NCBI GenBank assembly: GCA_965242615.1
Contig: CBDESR010000002.1
Location: forward strand, 124,001 to 188,000
DNA from: CBDBCU01 sp965242615
Lineage (GTDB): Bacteria > Chloroflexota > Dehalococcoidia > Lucifugimonadales > UBA3495
DNA: 64,000 bases
Direction of reading: 5' to 3'
Shown one piece after another: positions 41,248-49,762 of the stretch (position 1 is the first letter of the stretch; each line of letters opens with the position of its first letter). A model generated the notes under the pieces. It saw nothing but the letters and a program-made list of their open reading frames with translations. It was not told the origin of the DNA and did not search any database. A program made the translations under genes and the position numbers.

Positions 41248-42531
41248 CTAGAGGCGGCGCAGGCGAGGAAGGATTACCCCCATCAGCAGGGCCAGGGTAA
41301 TAAGGGCAGCGCCGTTGACCAAGAGGGCGATACGGGCGTTGGTGACTCCCGCCAGGTAGCCGCCTTCGAGTTGACCCAAGGGGGCGGCGCCGATGCCGAT
41401 TATCCACGAACCCATCGCCCGGCCGCGTTCCTGATTGGATACGCTGAACTGCATCAAAGCGTGATGCAGAATGTCCGTAGCCGATGCCATCAGGTTGATG
41501 AATACCACAAAAATCACGGCTACCCAGAAAGTGGGTGCTTGGGACAGCATAATCTGACCCAAGCCGAACAGGGCAATGACGGTCAAGAGGAGCAAGCCCC
41601 GGCGCCGCACCCGCTCCAAACCCACTACGGCAAAGACGCCCAAGGCGCTGCCCAGGAACCGAAAGGCGGTCAGCAAGCCCAAGCCCACCGCCCCAACGCC
41701 CAAAACTTCCACCGCCAGAATGGGCAAGAGCGCCTGATGGGAAAAGCCCAGAATTTCCGCGCCGGCCGTAGAAATTATCAGGCTGAGCATCACCCGGTTG
41801 TTTTTGAGGGCGCGGAAGTAGTTGAGCAGGTTTTGCAGCAGCGGCTCCCGTTGCCGCGGCGCGGCGGCCCCAGCGCGCCGCAAGCCATACATCAGCGCTA
41901 CACCAACCAGATAAGTCAAGCCCATAGCCAGGAAAGCGGAGGCCGGCCCCTGCCAGGCAATAAGTCCGCCGGTGAGCAGGGAGCCGATAATGCCGCCGAC
42001 CCATTGGGCCAGGGATACCAAAGCGATGCCGTTGACCGCGCGGCGGGGGCCGACAATGTCATAAACATAGACCTGCCGCGCCGTCATATAAAAGGCTTGG
42101 GCTACCCCCATCAGGAAAGTGGAAAGAAGTAGCAGCCAGACCAGCAGGCTCAAGCCGCCCATTTCCGCCGTCAACCGCCCGTCAAACAAAGCCCACGCCA
42201 TCAGCAGGGACAACAGGAGCAGGGCGGCACAGGAGTAGCGCATTATCCGCCGCCGGTCGAAGCGGTCAGTGATGGAGCCGGCCGCCAATCCTACCACCAA
42301 ATTGGGCAAAGAACGGACAGCGTAGATGACGCCGACCATCGCGGCGGAGCCGGTAATGTCGAGAATCAGCCAGCCCAACAAGACCTGCTGCATTCCCCAA
42401 CCCAGCTGGTTGGCGACGGTGGAAAGCCACAAGGTACGAAAGTCCGGGTAGCGCAGGGCGGCTAACCGCCGGGTCAAAACAGAGGGACGGCGGCGCGGCC
42501 GGGACAAGGCATCAGAGGGCGGGCGGGACAT
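41248..42531 (-). CDS. MFS transporter (EntS/MFS_3-type)
   Basis: 427 residues, about twelve helices. A basic N-terminus (LSRPRRRPSVLTRRLAALRY) leads into FRTLWLSTVANQLGWGMQQV; the MFS loop is seen in LPNLVVGLAAGSITDRFDRRRIM (GxxxDRxxRR). PRRAVNGIALVSLAQWVGGI and NQERGRAMGSWIIGIGAAPLGQ-type segments fit MFS_3 exporters such as EntS. Likely a drug or metabolite exporter; substrate unknown. Divergent from the PAC2 gene. Confidence 0.93.
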   Translation of the reverse strand: MSRPPSDALSRPRRRPSVLTRRLAALRYPDFRTLWLSTVANQLGWGMQQVLLGWLILDITGSAAMVGVIYAVRSLPNLVVGLAAGSITDRFDRRRIMRYSCAALLLLSLLMAWALFDGRLTAEMGGLSLLVWLLLLSTFLMGVAQAFYMTARQVYVYDIVGPRRAVNGIALVSLAQWVGGIIGSLLTGGLIAWQGPASAFLAMGLTYLVGVALMYGLRRAGAAAPRQREPLLQNLLNYFRALKNNRVMLSLIISTAGAEILGFSHQALLPILAVEVLGVGAVGLGLLTAFRFLGSALGVFAVVGLERVRRRGLLLLTVIALFGLGQIMLSQAPTFWVAVIFVVFINLMASATDILHHALMQFSVSNQERGRAMGSWIIGIGAAPLGQLEGGYLAGVTNARIALLVNGAALITLALLMGVILPRLRRL

Positions 42532-42616
42532 AGGGCAAGGATAGGGGGATAACCGGGGATTTTCAAGTTGGCGCGGCCACTTGAATTACGGCGGCTTTTC
42601 TGGCAATATATGGGGT

Positions 42617-43519
42617 ATGCGTATTGGAGCTTTTGAACTGGTTGAGCCGCTGCCGGAGCTGCGCGACCCTCACGCCTTTGCCATGATTCGCCCGTGGGTG
42701 GATGTGGGCAGCGTGGGGACGCTGACTTTGAGCCGGCTGGAGCGGCATCTCCATTCCCGGGAGTTGGGCAAGCTGGCCCGGCCGGGGAACTACTTTGACT
42801 TTACCCGCTACCGGCCCAACATCCGCTTGGCGCAAGGGGAGCGGCAAGTTACCGTCCCCAACAGCTACCTGCGCTACGCCCGCACTCAGGAAGGGCCGGA
42901 CTATATCTTTCTGCACCTGCTGGAACCCCACGCCGGCAGCGAGGAATACACCGACTCCATCCTGGAAGTGATTCAGCATTTCGGGGTGCAACGGTACTGC
43001 CGGGTAGGGGCAATGTATGACGCGGTGCCGCATACCCGGCCGCTGCTGGTTACCGGTTCTTTGGGAAATGTACCGCAATTGAATGCGGTGCCGAACCTGA
43101 AGCTGCGGCAGAGCAACTATCAGGGTCCGACCACGATTATGAATCTGGTTGCCACCGGCATTGACCGGCTGGGGATCGAGACCATCAACTTTATGGTGCA
43201 TCTGCCCCAATACCTGCAACTGGAGGAGGATTACACCGGCACTTCGCGGATGATTGAGTGCTTGGCCTCGGTCTATGCGAATATCCCCCCGGAACTGGCG
43301 CCGGTGCGGCGGGGACAACGGCAGTATCGGGAATTAAGCACGGCCGTGGACCGCAATTCCGAGCTGAAGTCACTGATTCAGCAGATGGAAGCCTATTATG
43401 ACGCGCAACAGGATGAGGAGGATGCGGCGGCCGGTGGTGCCTCGGAAGTGAACTTGTCGCCGGAAATTGAGCGTTTCCTCAGCGAATTGGGGGAACAGAT
43501 GGACAACGGGGAAAGGTGA
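42617..43519 (+). CDS. PAC2 family (proteasome assembly chaperone-like) protein
   Basis: 300 residues. Start IGAFELVEPLPELRDPHAFA, then PNSYLRYARTQEGPDYIFLH, ILEVIQHFGVQRYCRVGAMY, PHTRPLLVTGSLGNV and IETINFMVHLPQYLQLEEDYTG, matching the PAC2/DUF75 family (COG2047-type ATP-grasp-associated). In archaea and actinobacteria PAC2 proteins are linked to proteasome assembly, but no proteasome gene is in this window. A C-terminal acidic helix (DAQQDEEDAAAGG) extends the fold. The ATG at 42617 begins the conserved part; no ribosome site precedes it, and TATATG nine bases upstream raises the possibility of a leaderless transcript. Confidence 0.85.
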   Translation: MRIGAFELVEPLPELRDPHAFAMIRPWVDVGSVGTLTLSRLERHLHSRELGKLARPGNYFDFTRYRPNIRLAQGERQVTVPNSYLRYARTQEGPDYIFLHLLEPHAGSEEYTDSILEVIQHFGVQRYCRVGAMYDAVPHTRPLLVTGSLGNVPQLNAVPNLKLRQSNYQGPTTIMNLVATGIDRLGIETINFMVHLPQYLQLEEDYTGTSRMIECLASVYANIPPELAPVRRGQRQYRELSTAVDRNSELKSLIQQMEAYYDAQQDEEDAAAGGASEVNLSPEIERFLSELGEQMDNGER

Positions 43520-43544
43520 TCGTTGCCCCGGCTTTTCCTTGGAA

Positions 43545-43883
43545 TTAGCCCCCGGATATGGCACAGCCGGGGGTTTTGCTTTGGGGGAAACGGCGGCAGC
43601 GGCCGGGGCGGTTCGCATAAATCCGGCAGGCAAAGGTATCCCGGTCCAGCATCGGGCAACGTTCCCCGGGATGGTCAGCAAAACGGAGCCAACCGCTTCC
43701 GTCGGGTCGGCGGGTAATGCTTACAGCAATGTCGGCCGCAGTGGCCCGCTGCCGAAAATCCGCCACTTCCGCCGCCGTCAACTCCAGTAGCAGCGGGCCG
43801 CGGCAGCAACCGGCTTGGCACCGGGTCATACAGATATGGCTGGCTTGTTCTGCCGTTAAGCCGGGAATGCGAAAAAAGGACAT
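43545..43883 (-). CDS. YkgJ-like cysteine cluster (putative zinc/iron-chelating) protein
   Basis: 112 residues with the CxxxCxxxCC pattern of the YkgJ/UPF0153 family: Cys18, Cys22, Cys26 and Cys27 in ICMTRCQAGCC, then ERCPMLDRDTFACRIYANRP and GRCRRFP with further ligand cysteines. Thought to bind zinc or an Fe-S cluster; activity unknown. The last codons overlap the terminator of the convergent PAC2 gene. Start ATG fits family length. Confidence 0.85.
   Translation of the reverse strand: MSFFRIPGLTAEQASHICMTRCQAGCCRGPLLLELTAAEVADFRQRATAADIAVSITRRPDGSGWLRFADHPGERCPMLDRDTFACRIYANRPGRCRRFPQSKTPGCAISGG
43550..43582 (+). terminator. Rho-independent terminator of the PAC2 gene
   Basis: CCCCCGG (43550-43556), 10-base loop, CCGGGGG (43567-43573), then TTTTGCTTT. 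It lies 30 bases after the PAC2 stop and overlaps the 3' end of the YkgJ-like gene on the other strand. Confidence 0.75.
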
Positions 43884-43939
43884 TACGGCCCCTGCCGGAA
43901 AAAATGGGGGAGAATAGCAGCAGAGGAAAGGGTTAGGGA

Positions 43940-44014
43940 TGGTGGCGACGGATGGATTCGAACCAACGACCTAGCGCTTATGAAGCGCCCGCTCTGCCGC
44001 TGAGCTACGTCGCC
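43940..44014 (-). tRNA. tRNA-Met (CAU), elongator type
   Basis: Cloverleaf read on the minus strand: acceptor GGCGACG with CGTCGCC, D-arm GCTC/GAGC, anticodon stem GGCGC/GCGCT with loop TTCATAA (anticodon CAT), T-arm GTTGG/CCATC with loop TTCGAAT, discriminator A and encoded CCA (43942-43940). The first pair is G-C and the anticodon stem lacks three consecutive G-C pairs, so it is not the initiator; elongator Met or lysidine-Ile2 remain possible. One T-T mismatch is present in the T-stem. Confidence 0.93.
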
Positions 44015-44061
44015 ACCGGGGGAGATGCCGGCCAGCCGCCTTGCCCTCTCCCGGGGTATCT

Positions 44062-44091
44062 ATAATAAACCTGCCGGCGTATAGCTGTCAA
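44062..44091 (-). promoter_or_regulatory. Sigma70-type promoter of the tRNA-Met gene
   Basis: Minus strand TTGACA (44091-44086), 18 bases, TATTAT (44067-44062). Transcription should begin near 44055, about 40 bases upstream of the mature 5' end at 44014. Confidence 0.65.
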
Positions 44092-44172
44092 TGCGCCGGG
44101 GTCGGGGAAATTGACCGGGCGGCGTTCCGGGCCGCCTTTGCCTTGCCCTCACCCGGCCACTATGATGTTGCT

Positions 44173-44559
44173 ATGACCGAGCAAAACAGAACCGCCGACC
44201 AACTGGCTACCGCGGCCCAATCTGCCCTGAACGAAACGGCGGCTGCCCTGAGCCAAACCCTAGCCGAATTAGCCGCCCAACTGCGCCCATTCCCCGCATT
44301 CATGGGAATGGCGTCGGTGCAGGCGGTAGAGATAGAGCCGACTTTGACGCCGACCCGGGATTTGGGCTGCCTGGTGGTAACGCCGGAGGGTCGCATCTGC
44401 CAACTGGATTTGCGGGCAATAGCCGGCGTCGCGGGTTTTACCGAAACGGAACAGGTAGAGGAGTTTGTGGAGCCGGAGTTGAGCGCCGCCGAGTATATTG
44501 TTTATGCAGCGACAGCGATTGAACTGCTGGCGGCGGAATTACGGCGGCGGGGGCAATAG
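44173..44559 (+). CDS. Hypothetical acidic helical protein
   Basis: 128 residues, not recognised. It is Ala/Glu/Gln-rich: an N-terminal helix of about 45 residues (TADQLATAAQSALNETAAAL) that could form a coiled coil, a small central beta part (LTPTRDLGCLVVTPEGRICQ) and a C-terminal helix (AAEYIVYAATAIELLAAELR). No signal or membrane segment. The ATG at 44173 was chosen as it starts the helical part; no clear ribosome site precedes it. It stands alone between the tRNA and the convergent moaC. Confidence 0.55.
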   Translation: MTEQNRTADQLATAAQSALNETAAALSQTLAELAAQLRPFPAFMGMASVQAVEIEPTLTPTRDLGCLVVTPEGRICQLDLRAIAGVAGFTETEQVEEFVEPELSAAEYIVYAATAIELLAAELRRRGQ

Positions 44560-44587
44560 CAAACCAATTAACCCGGTCATTCCCCGG

Positions 44588-45112
44588 TCATTCCAAAGTG
44601 ATGTCGCCGCTTTGCCCGCCCCGCTTGCGGACGAGGCGCACTTCACTAATCCGCATTCCCCGGTCAACGGCTTTGCACATATCGTACACCGACAGGGCGG
44701 CGACGGTTACGGCGGTCAGGGCTTCCATTTCGACGCCGGTTTTGCCCGAAGTGCTGGCCGTAGCCGTTATGTTCACCCGGCTTTGGGCGGCGTCGAGTTC
44801 CAGCTCCACATCCACTTTATTCAAGGGCAAAGGATGACACAGGGGTATCAGTTCGGCGGTGCGCTTGGCCCCCATAATGCCGGCCAGTTGGGCAATAGTC
44901 AGCACATCGCCCTTTTTGACCAAGCCGGCTTGAATCCGGTTAAGGGTATCCCGCTGCATCAGCACCGAACCCCTAGCTACCGCTTCCCGGTCAGTAACCG
45001 GCTTCCCGCCCACATCCACCATTCGGACGCGGCCCTGTTCGTCGAGGTGAGTCAAGGATTGTCCGGCCGGCGGGCCGGCGGCGGCGTCAACGGGGGCATC
45101 AAAGTTAGTCAT
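44588..45112 (-). CDS. moaC: Cyclic pyranopterin monophosphate synthase MoaC
   Basis: 174 residues. Catalyses the second step of molybdenum-cofactor synthesis, in the cytosol. Diagnostic parts: TLNRIQAGLVKKGDVLTIAQ, IPLCHPLPLNKVDVELE, and the long signature from TASTSGKTGVEMEALT to LSVYDMCKAVDRG. Start ATG at 45112 (MTNFDAPVDA); an earlier frame extension of six codons lacks support. Same strand as moaA, one gene apart. Confidence 0.97.
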   Translation of the reverse strand: MTNFDAPVDAAAGPPAGQSLTHLDEQGRVRMVDVGGKPVTDREAVARGSVLMQRDTLNRIQAGLVKKGDVLTIAQLAGIMGAKRTAELIPLCHPLPLNKVDVELELDAAQSRVNITATASTSGKTGVEMEALTAVTVAALSVYDMCKAVDRGMRISEVRLVRKRGGQSGDITLE

Positions 45113-45173
45113 AGCAACGGACTCCGGCAATCAAGCGGACTTTCCCGGGTTTAGCGGGCGGCGCAACCCGCGG

Positions 45174-45701
45174 CTAGATAATACAACGCTCACAAATCCG
45201 GTAACCGGCTTCCTCCGCTGCCGCCCGGTCGGCAAACTCGAGAAAGTCAGTCCCGGAAGCCATAATGCGGGGAGCGTAACGGCAGGAGCGAAGGTGATAG
45301 GTCTTGGCGCCCCGGGTCTTGTTGCTGGCGATATAGCCGACGGTGGCAGCGCCATCCTCCGCGCACCGCCGGCAGGGTTTGTAGCCGGCCGCTGCCGCCG
45401 CTTCCCGGGTGGGGTAGGAACGGAAACCCCCGGCTATCCTCAGGAACCGCCGGGTGTGGTAGCAGCCTCGGTAGTGATAGGACTTGAATCGGTTGCCCCG
45501 GCGCGCGGCAACATAATCCCCGATGCCGCTTTCCGCAACGGCCGCGGTGGGTTCTACCGGAGCCATTGCCGCTGCCGGTTCTACCGGAGTCCCTGGCGGT
45601 GCCGCTGACAGTTGCCCGCCCTGCTCCAGCAGCCGGATCCGCCGGCGCAGTTCGTCCACTTCCTCCTGCAATGCCTGCAATGCCCGGTCGCGATTCAGCA
45701 T
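45174..45701 (-). CDS. Coiled-coil protein with two Ada-type zinc-binding modules
   Basis: 175 residues. An N-terminal coiled coil (residues ~5-27, ALQALQEEVDELRRRIRLLE) and a Pro/Ala/Glu linker (30-57) lead to two copies of a small module like the metal-binding domain of Ada: YVAARRGNRFKSYHYRGCYH ... AAGYKPCRRC and YIASNKTRGAKTYHLRSCRY ... EAGYRICERC. Each has C...CxxC ligand positions. No methyltransferase or AraC domain is attached. Function unknown; DNA or phosphotriester binding is possible by analogy. It stands between moaA and moaC in the same direction. Confidence 0.75.
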   Translation of the reverse strand: MLNRDRALQALQEEVDELRRRIRLLEQGGQLSAAPPGTPVEPAAAMAPVEPTAAVAESGIGDYVAARRGNRFKSYHYRGCYHTRRFLRIAGGFRSYPTREAAAAAGYKPCRRCAEDGAATVGYIASNKTRGAKTYHLRSCRYAPRIMASGTDFLEFADRAAAEEAGYRICERCII

Positions 45702-45747
45702 AGTTCCAAACCTCCGATGGCTACTTTACTGGAGAGTCCGGGTTAAA

Positions 45748-46767
45748 TCAGCCGCCAATCTGATACATTTCCACTTTGGGACGGTCGTTCTGCAAAGGGG
45801 CCAGTTCCGTCCGTTCCTCGGAGTAGCGGTCGCTGCGGCGGCCCCAGACGCCTATAATCTGGTCAACCAATTCCCCATCGGAAGCCCCGGCCCGCATCGG
45901 CCCCCGCAAGTCCAAGCCATCGGCGGCAAAAAGGCAAGTGTAGAGTTTCCCATCGGTGGACAGTCGGGCCCGGGTGCAGTCGCCGCAGAAGGGCTGGGTT
46001 ACCGATGCGATAACGCCGATTTCGCCCGTCCCGTCCCGGTAGCGGTAGCGGTTAGCCACTTCCCCCCGATAGTTGCTTTCCAGCGGCTCCAGGGGCAGCT
46101 CGGCGTCAATGCGGCGGATGATTTCGGCGGCCGGCGTCACTTCATCCCACTTCCACCCGTTGCGGTTGCCCACATCCATATATTCAATGAACCGCACAAT
46201 GTGGCCGCTGCCTTGGAAATGGCGGGCCAAGTCAACAATGGTGTGGTCATTGACCCCTTTCTGCACTACGGCGTTGATTTTGATGGGCGACAAGCCCACG
46301 GCCGCGGCGGCGGCGATGCCCTCCAAAACCCGCTGCACCGGAACGCCCCGGCCGTTCATCTCCCGGAAAATAGCATCATCAAGAGTATCCAGACTGACGG
46401 TTATCCGTTGGAGACCGGCGTCTTTCAGCTGCTGGGCTTGCTGCGGCAACAAATAGGCGTTGGTGGTCAGCGTCAAATCCAAGGCGGAGTCAATGGCCGC
46501 CAGCATCGCGATAAGACGGTGCAGGTTGGTACGCAGCAGCGGCTCCCCGCCGGTTATCCGCAGTTTGTTGACGCCCAAACCGACAAACAAGCGGGACAGC
46601 CGGGTAATTTCCTCAAAGGTCAAGATTTCCCCTTTGGGCAGAAACTGGTAGCTTTCCCCGAAAATCTCGGCCGGCATACAGTAGGCGCAGCGAAAGTTGC
46701 ACCGGTCAGTAACCGAAATCCGCAAGTCCCGCAAGGGACGGTTAAAGCTGTCGGTAATTCCTGCCAT
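45748..46767 (-). CDS. moaA: GTP 3',8-cyclase MoaA (radical SAM)
   Basis: 339 residues. First step of molybdenum-cofactor synthesis. N-terminal radical-SAM cluster Cys23, Cys27 and Cys30 (CNFRCAYC); the C-terminal substrate cluster is in PFCGDCTRARLSTDGKLYTC; the protein ends in the Gly-Gly tail needed for activity (YQIGG). SAM-binding motif ITGGEPLLR is seen. ATG at 46767 begins at MAGITDSFNRPL; the frame is open upstream into rdgB but not supported. Follows rdgB by 19 bases. Confidence 0.98.
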   Translation of the reverse strand: MAGITDSFNRPLRDLRISVTDRCNFRCAYCMPAEIFGESYQFLPKGEILTFEEITRLSRLFVGLGVNKLRITGGEPLLRTNLHRLIAMLAAIDSALDLTLTTNAYLLPQQAQQLKDAGLQRITVSLDTLDDAIFREMNGRGVPVQRVLEGIAAAAAVGLSPIKINAVVQKGVNDHTIVDLARHFQGSGHIVRFIEYMDVGNRNGWKWDEVTPAAEIIRRIDAELPLEPLESNYRGEVANRYRYRDGTGEIGVIASVTQPFCGDCTRARLSTDGKLYTCLFAADGLDLRGPMRAGASDGELVDQIIGVWGRRSDRYSEERTELAPLQNDRPKVEMYQIGG

Positions 46768-46786
46768 TGCAGTATCCGTCAGAGAG

Positions 46787-47404
46787 TCAGGAAGCAAAAG
46801 ATGAAAGAAGCCGCCGCAACGCCGGTACCGCCCGGCCGGCGGCATCCGCCCGGTGGCTGATCCGGTTCTTTTCCGCCAAGGGCAATTGCGCCATCGTTCG
46901 CCCTAAGGATGGCAGATAGAAAACCGGGTCATAGCCAAAGCCGTCAGCGCCCTGCGGAGCATATTGTATCATCCCGGCCACGGCCCCTACTACCGAAGCC
47001 TCCGCCCCTTGCGGATGATGCAGCGCAATAAAGCAGCGAAAGCGGGCGGTGCGCCGCTCCCACGCCACCCCTTGCAGGTTTGCCAGCAGCAGATTCACCC
47101 GCTCCCCATCAGTAGCGCAAGCGTCGCCGCCATAGCGGGCCGAGTGTATCCCCGGCGCGCCGCCCAAGGCGTCCACTTCCAACCCGGAGTCGTCAGACAA
47201 GGTAAGCAGCCCGGACGCGGCGGCATAAGTCCGGGCTTTAAGCCAAGCATTTTCCGCGAAGGTAAGCCCGGTTTCCGCAACCTCTTGAGTAATGCCCACA
47301 TCCGACAGGGATACCAACGGCAAGTCAATATCCCGCAGCAACTCCCGATATTCCCGCACTTTGCCCGGGTTATGGGTGGCGATAAGCAGTTTGGATTCAG
47401 TCAA
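46787..47404 (-). CDS. rdgB: XTP/dITP diphosphatase (RdgB/HAM1)
   Basis: 205 residues. Hydrolyses non-canonical purine nucleoside triphosphates to keep them out of DNA and RNA; cytosolic. Motifs: LLIATHNPGKVREYRELL at the start, LSDDSGLEVDALGGAPGIHSARY and the C-terminal NRISHRADA. Start ATG is 43 bases after the CoA-transferase stop. In a minus-strand cluster with CaiB-like and moaA genes. Confidence 0.97.
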   Translation of the reverse strand: MTESKLLIATHNPGKVREYRELLRDIDLPLVSLSDVGITQEVAETGLTFAENAWLKARTYAAASGLLTLSDDSGLEVDALGGAPGIHSARYGGDACATDGERVNLLLANLQGVAWERRTARFRCFIALHHPQGAEASVVGAVAGMIQYAPQGADGFGYDPVFYLPSLGRTMAQLPLAEKNRISHRADAAGRAVPALRRLLSSFAS

Positions 47405-47447
47405 AGCGTATCCTTATACGGCGGGAACAGGCCGGGCTAACCCGGCG

Positions 47448-48701
47448 TCAGATAATTCCCTTAGCCGTCAGTTCCCGCAGAGTTTCCCCGTCATAGCCCA
47501 GCCAAGAACCATATACTTGCCGGTTATATTCACCCAGCCGGGGGCCGGCATACCGGACGGCGCCGGGAGTCTGGCTGAACTTGGGGATGATACCCGGCAT
47601 CAGCGTCTTGCCCAATTCCGGGTCATCCACTGCCAGCACATCCTCCCGGGCTTGATAGTGAGGGTCTTGGACGATTCGCGCGCTGTTATAGACCGGGCCG
47701 ACAACGCCGCCGGCCGGCACCAGTTGCTCCAGCAGTTTAGTCAAGGAACGCTGCCCCAGCCAATACTGGAGAATTTCGTTCAGGGCATCCTTGTTTTCCA
47801 ACCGGGCGGCGTTGTCCTTAAACCGTTCATCCTCCAGCAGTTCCGGCAACTCCATAGCTTGCACCAGCCGTTCCCAAGTGCTTTGGGAAGTAGCCGACAA
47901 ACCCAGCCATTGGTCATCCCCGGTGCGGTACAGACTCCGCGGCGCGGCGTCGGGAAAATCGTTGCCCACCCGTTCCCGGACAATGCCCAGCAGGTCATAC
48001 ATCGGAATATGCGGAATGCACAACCGAAACAGCGGCTCAAAGAGGCTGACATCGATAACCTGACCCGGCCGGGGTTCGCCGCCAACCCTTTCCCCGAATG
48101 CGGCGGTATCCCGGTGATACAAAGCCATCATCCCGGCCAAGGCCCCGAAAACCCCGGCAATTTCATCCGCCAGCGGAATCGGCGGCAAGACCGGCGGCGT
48201 ATCGGGAAAGCCGGTCATTCCGATATAACCGCTCATACACTCGGCAATAGTGCCAAAGCCGGGCCGGTCTTTATACGGCCCGGTCTGCCCGAAACCGGAG
48301 TAGCGCAGGATGACCAATCCCGGGTTGACCCAGCGCAAATCCTCCGGCCCCAACTGCCACCGCTCCAAAGTGCCGGGACGAAACCCCTCAATCAGCAAGT
48401 CGGCTTGCCCGGCCAGGGCTTTCAGCATTTCCTGCCCCTCGGCGCGTCCCAAGTCGAGGGTAATGGACTGCTTGTTGCGGGAATGGACTTTCCACCACAG
48501 GGACACGCCGTTGACGAAAGGCCCCCAATTCCGCAGCGGGTCGCCGCCGCCGGGCCGTTCCACCTTGACCACTTCCGCGCCAAAGTCAGCCAGCAAGCTG
48601 CTGGCAGTGCCGCCGGCCACGATAATGGACAAATCCAGAACCTTTAAGCCGGCCAACGGGCCGAATTGCCCGGCGGCATTGGCATTGCCGTTTTCAGTCA
48701 T
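47448..48701 (-). CDS. Class III CoA-transferase, CaiB/BaiF family
   Basis: 417 residues. Segments GLKVLDLSIIVAGGTASSLLADFGAEVVKVERPGGG-like start (read as two motifs LKVLDLSIIVAG and DFGAEVVKVERPG), WWKVHSRNKQSITLDLGRAEG and LVILRYSGFGQTGPYKDRPG define the family, which moves CoA between acyl donors and acceptors. The catalytic Asp expected after the RPGF motif reads Gly here (RPGFGTIAECMSGY), as in some branches of the family, so the transferase mechanism may differ. Overlaps the end of the upstream hydrolase by 8 bases (ATGACTGA), so the two are coupled. Confidence 0.93.
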   Translation of the reverse strand: MTENGNANAAGQFGPLAGLKVLDLSIIVAGGTASSLLADFGAEVVKVERPGGGDPLRNWGPFVNGVSLWWKVHSRNKQSITLDLGRAEGQEMLKALAGQADLLIEGFRPGTLERWQLGPEDLRWVNPGLVILRYSGFGQTGPYKDRPGFGTIAECMSGYIGMTGFPDTPPVLPPIPLADEIAGVFGALAGMMALYHRDTAAFGERVGGEPRPGQVIDVSLFEPLFRLCIPHIPMYDLLGIVRERVGNDFPDAAPRSLYRTGDDQWLGLSATSQSTWERLVQAMELPELLEDERFKDNAARLENKDALNEILQYWLGQRSLTKLLEQLVPAGGVVGPVYNSARIVQDPHYQAREDVLAVDDPELGKTLMPGIIPKFSQTPGAVRYAGPRLGEYNRQVYGSWLGYDGETLRELTAKGII

Positions 48702-49563
48702 CAGCCGCCTCGAGTTCAGGATTGAAAAAAGCGCGGATTTCCCGCAAAACCGCCGCCGGATGTTCCAGCGGCAGGAAGTGGCTGCCCATGCCCATCGGCT
48801 TAACCCGCGCCCCGGCTACCAATTCCTGAAAGCGGCGGACGCCGGTATCCGGCAAAGTCTGCGCGCCGGGGTAGTTGCCCAACAGCAGCAGAAAATCCCC
48901 GGTCAATCCCTGGAGATAGCGGGATACCGGTAGTTCATCCCGCTGTTCGTAAAATACCGCTTCCACTTCCGGCGGGCATTTCAACTCGACGCGTCCATCG
49001 GGCAGCAGCCGAGCGCCGCCCTCGATAAAGGCATTGAAAGCCCTTTCCTGCCAATCCTTAAATGCGGCCCGGGGACGGTAGGCGGCGGCCATCGCTTCCC
49101 GGCTTTCCCAAATTGCCCGCTTCAACCGGGTGCGTTGCGCCCGCTGCTTCAATTCCCCCGGCGGCGCATTAGCCGGGCTTTCACCAACTCGAGTTTCCAC
49201 TAACACCGCCTGCTCAATGCGCCCCGGCAGCAGGGCGGCAGCGATAATAGTCGCCAACCCCCCGGAGGAATGGCCCACTACCCTTAACTCGGACAGCCCC
49301 ATAGAATTGATGATTTCCGCCAAATCCTGCCCCGCCAACTCGAAACTGTAGCCCCGGTCCGAGGGTTGGGTATCCCCATGCCCCCGCTGGTCGAATGCCA
49401 GTACCCGGTAATCCCGGGCCAACTCTTGCGCGATGGGCTGCCAAGGAGCAGCGCACAAGCCGGTAGCGTGGAGCATCAGCAGCGGCGGGTTAGCCGGGTC
49501 GCCCCATTCCAGGTAGTGGTGTTTTATGCCGTTGGCGGCAATGTACCGGCTGGCCGGTTTCAT
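48694..49563 (-). CDS. Alpha/beta hydrolase
   Basis: 289 residues with the alpha/beta-hydrolase fold: oxyanion region MLHATGLCAAPWQPIAQELA, FDQRGHGDTQPSD, the nucleophile elbow VGHSSGG with Ser99, and a C-terminal GMGSHFLPLEHPA that supplies the His. Likely an esterase, lactonase or C-C hydrolase; substrate unknown. First gene of the minus-strand cluster that continues with CoA-transferase, rdgB, moaA and moaC. Divergent from complex I operon 2. Confidence 0.9.
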   Translation of the reverse strand: MKPASRYIAANGIKHHYLEWGDPANPPLLMLHATGLCAAPWQPIAQELARDYRVLAFDQRGHGDTQPSDRGYSFELAGQDLAEIINSMGLSELRVVGHSSGGLATIIAAALLPGRIEQAVLVETRVGESPANAPPGELKQRAQRTRLKRAIWESREAMAAAYRPRAAFKDWQERAFNAFIEGGARLLPDGRVELKCPPEVEAVFYEQRDELPVSRYLQGLTGDFLLLLGNYPGAQTLPDTGVRRFQELVAGARVKPMGMGSHFLPLEHPAAVLREIRAFFNPELEAADD

Positions 49564-49715
49564 CCCAGTTTCCCTTGCCTTTACAGTAATACTGCGGCGT
49601 ATATTCTAGGCGTTCATTCTAGTCGTTTATTCTAATGGCGCTTGCCCCGGTTAGCCACTGCCCGACCCAATCTCTGAATTCCGCCGCCTTTCTCTAATCC
49701 GCTCCCAATGCCGTG

Positions 49716-49724
49716 TGGTATAAT
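49716..49724 (+). promoter_or_regulatory. Extended -10 promoter of complex I operon 2
   Basis: TGGTATAAT (TG-N plus TATAAT, 49719-49724), without a good -35. Expected start near 49731, 32 bases before the nuoA ATG, with GAGG in the leader. The design differs from the TTGACA-type promoter of operon 1. Confidence 0.55.
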
Positions 49725-49762
49725 CACCCGGCACAACCGCCAGCGAGGTTCAACAAAAAAGT

